Source: Candidatus Brevefilum sp. (GTDB taxonomy: Bacteria > Chloroflexota > Anaerolineae > Anaerolineales > Anaerolineaceae). From it: a stretch of 33,065 nt of DNA. The notes under the pieces were generated by a model. That model had not been told where the DNA came from and did no database searches. It worked only from the letters and a program-made list of their open reading frames with translations. Made by a program: the position numbers and the translations under genes. The DNA is taken from NCBI GenBank assembly GCA_029210815.1, contig JARGGB010000034.1:1-33065 (forward strand), given 5' to 3'. This document shows, one piece after another, positions 31,962 through 33,065 of the stretch (positions are counted from its first letter, which is position 1; each line of letters opens with the position of its first letter).

Positions 31962-32366
31962 ATGACAATAAATCAGAAAATGCTAAAAAGAATAAACATC
32001 ATGCGCTGGGCTGCAAGGATATGGAGCATCCTGGCATTCGTGTTTGGAGTTATCCTTCTTGTTTCCGTTCTTAAAGAACAGCAGGTTGAACCACAATCAT
32101 CAATCTACTGGCTGCTTTTTGGATTGTGGTTCGCATCCCTGTTAGGCTTGTTGGCAGGTTGGCGCTGGGAAATGGCAGGCGGCGTCATTGCGCTCACCAG
32201 CCTGATTTCCCGCGAATTAATGGTTTATTTTTTCAGCGGACAGGTGCTTGTCGGATTTTGGATGGTTTGGCTGCCAATTTTGCCGCCGGCAGTCTTATTT
32301 ATGGAGACCTGGCGCCTGGAAAATAAACTAAAGGAGTCTCAATATCCCTGCGAGGTTTTCGATTGA
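31962..32366 (+). CDS. small integral membrane protein, unknown function
   Basis: A protein of about 134 residues with four hydrophobic segments. The sequence LAGWRWEMAGGVIALTSLI and the end WLPILPPAVLFMETWRLEN recall a widespread four-helix family of unknown function found in many environmental bacteria (WxWEGxGG then LPgxLF). The frame opens with TTG codons at 31950, but the ATG at 31962 is the more likely start; no strong ribosome site is visible for either. It probably shares a transcript with the RlmI-like gene upstream and is convergent with the GH13 gene, 72 bases away, with no clear terminator between. Confidence 0.7.
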   Translation: MTINQKMLKRINIMRWAARIWSILAFVFGVILLVSVLKEQQVEPQSSIYWLLFGLWFASLLGLLAGWRWEMAGGVIALTSLISRELMVYFFSGQVLVGFWMVWLPILPPAVLFMETWRLENKLKESQYPCEVFD

Positions 32367-32438
32367 AGATTGCGTTTTAACAGTGATATGACCTGACGCA
32401 AGCTCGTGAAGAATCCCCCATTCCCGAATCGCTATTCC

Positions 32439-33065
32439 CTATCTTTCCTCAACAACCGGCTTGAATATTGCCCCTTCCCACGGTGCTAAATTCCAATTCC
32501 GTAAATGACCGTCAACCAGGTGCGCCTCACCCCCGCCAACCAGGTCATTAAGAAGCGTGCCGTCCGCAATATGAGACTCCGTTTGAATGTTCAATTCCCA
32601 ATTCCCATCACCAGCGTTAAATACCACCAGCATACGCTTGTCCTCAAGATGCCGTAAAAATGCGAAGTGACGCCCCTCGGAATGCACAGGCACATATTCA
32701 CCAGTTCGCAGGACACGGTTCTCCCGCCGGATCTGGATAAATTTCTTGAAATCATTGCGTAAATTGTGGTTCCACCGGGACTCATCCCATGGGAATGGTG
32801 CCCTGTTTTCAGGGTCTCGACCGCCCTTCATCCCAATCTCATTGCCGTAATAAATGCACGGCGCGCCGGGATATGTCATCTGAAACAGGGTCGCCAATCG
32901 AAATGCACGGGTATCCCCGCTGACCATGCTCAAAAAGCGTGGCATGTCGTGACTGTCCATCAAATTAAGTTGGGCCAGGGCATTTTGTTTTGGATAGAGC
33001 TCAAGCAGTTCCTTTGTCCGTTTAGCAAAACCGGCTGCATCCAATTCTGGCACTTCCGGCAATCC
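32439..33065 (-). CDS. GH13 alpha-amylase-family glycosidase, C-terminal part (5' end outside window)
   Basis: The frame runs off the right edge without a start, so only the last 209 residues are seen. NLMDSHDMPRFL near the beginning is conserved region IV of GH13 enzymes, with the transition-state His and Asp, and PCIYYGNEIGMKGGRDPENRAPFPWDE is the following loop typical of neopullulanase, cyclomaltodextrinase and maltogenic-amylase-like enzymes. The last 80 residues form the beta-sandwich domain that follows the barrel. The catalytic Asp and Glu (regions II and III) lie outside the window. Likely acts on alpha-glucans or maltodextrins; without the N-terminus neither export nor exact specificity can be judged. 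Confidence 0.9.
   Translation of the reverse strand, partial: GLPEVPELDAAGFAKRTKELLELYPKQNALAQLNLMDSHDMPRFLSMVSGDTRAFRLATLFQMTYPGAPCIYYGNEIGMKGGRDPENRAPFPWDESRWNHNLRNDFKKFIQIRRENRVLRTGEYVPVHSEGRHFAFLRHLEDKRMLVVFNAGDGNWELNIQTESHIADGTLLNDLVGGGEAHLVDGHLRNWNLAPWEGAIFKPVVEER

Overview
The window is a chromosomal segment of ordinary bacterial gene density, with no rRNA, tRNA, CRISPR array or intact insertion sequence that I can see. Gene content suggests Chloroflexota, probably an Anaerolineae-type organism. Pointers are a one-gene bacterial Elp3, a transmembrane YvcK directly ahead of gap-pgk-tpiA, an archaeal/Chloroflexi-style class III aminotransferase, a very large lipoprotein of the alpha-2-macroglobulin type, and many genes whose -10 box ends only 6-10 nt before the start codon. 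The taxon is inferred from family resemblance; no marker gene is present to prove it.

Layout. 1-2.8 kb (+): the end of a membrane-anchored protein, a SAM methyltransferase, a small membrane protein and uracil phosphoribosyltransferase, tightly packed. 2.9-7.6 kb (-): yvcK-gap-pgk-tpiA, the lower-glycolysis/gluconeogenesis enzymes behind the gluconeogenesis factor, with stem-loops after gap, pgk and tpiA. 7.6-7.9 kb: gene-free, holding a possible 190-bp MITE-like element. 7.9-13.2 kb (+): ROK sugar kinase, class III aminotransferase, a possible 16-codon ORF folded in a palindrome, an alpha/alpha-toroid protein and an orphan GAF-PAS histidine kinase. 13.2-15.9 kb: gene-free spacer, then a secreted AT-rich protein and a membrane-anchored HExxH metallopeptidase. 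15.9-17.8 kb: FmdB-type zinc ribbon (-), guanylate kinase and rhomboid protease (+). 17.9-23.8 kb (-): an alpha-2-macroglobulin-like lipoprotein of about 1990 residues without a thioester. 24.1-29.9 kb: HAD phosphatase (-), PAP2 phosphatase (+), Elp3 (-), site-2 protease with CBS domains (+), a membrane protein (+) and a Trm9-like methyltransferase (+). 30-33 kb: ZIP metal transporter (-), RlmI-like methyltransferase (+), a small membrane protein (+) and the C-terminal part of a GH13 glycosidase (-) running off the edge.

How the genes may work together. The clearest unit is yvcK-gap-pgk-tpiA, coupling a nucleotide-sugar-sensing regulator to triose-phosphate metabolism; the ROK kinase next door and the GH13 enzyme at the far end fit sugar use. 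Three proteases or protease-related proteins (HExxH enzyme, rhomboid, site-2 protease) plus the macroglobulin and ZIP transporter make a cell-envelope set, but they are not one operon.

The most interesting leads are an Elp3 and a Trm9-like methyltransferase within 4 kb (a possible bacterial cm5U to mcm5U wobble-modification pair), a repeated leaderless promoter geometry, a 16-codon ORF inside a perfect palindrome, a thioester-less macroglobulin, and a possible C-terminal YLPLVxR-like tag on a secreted protein.
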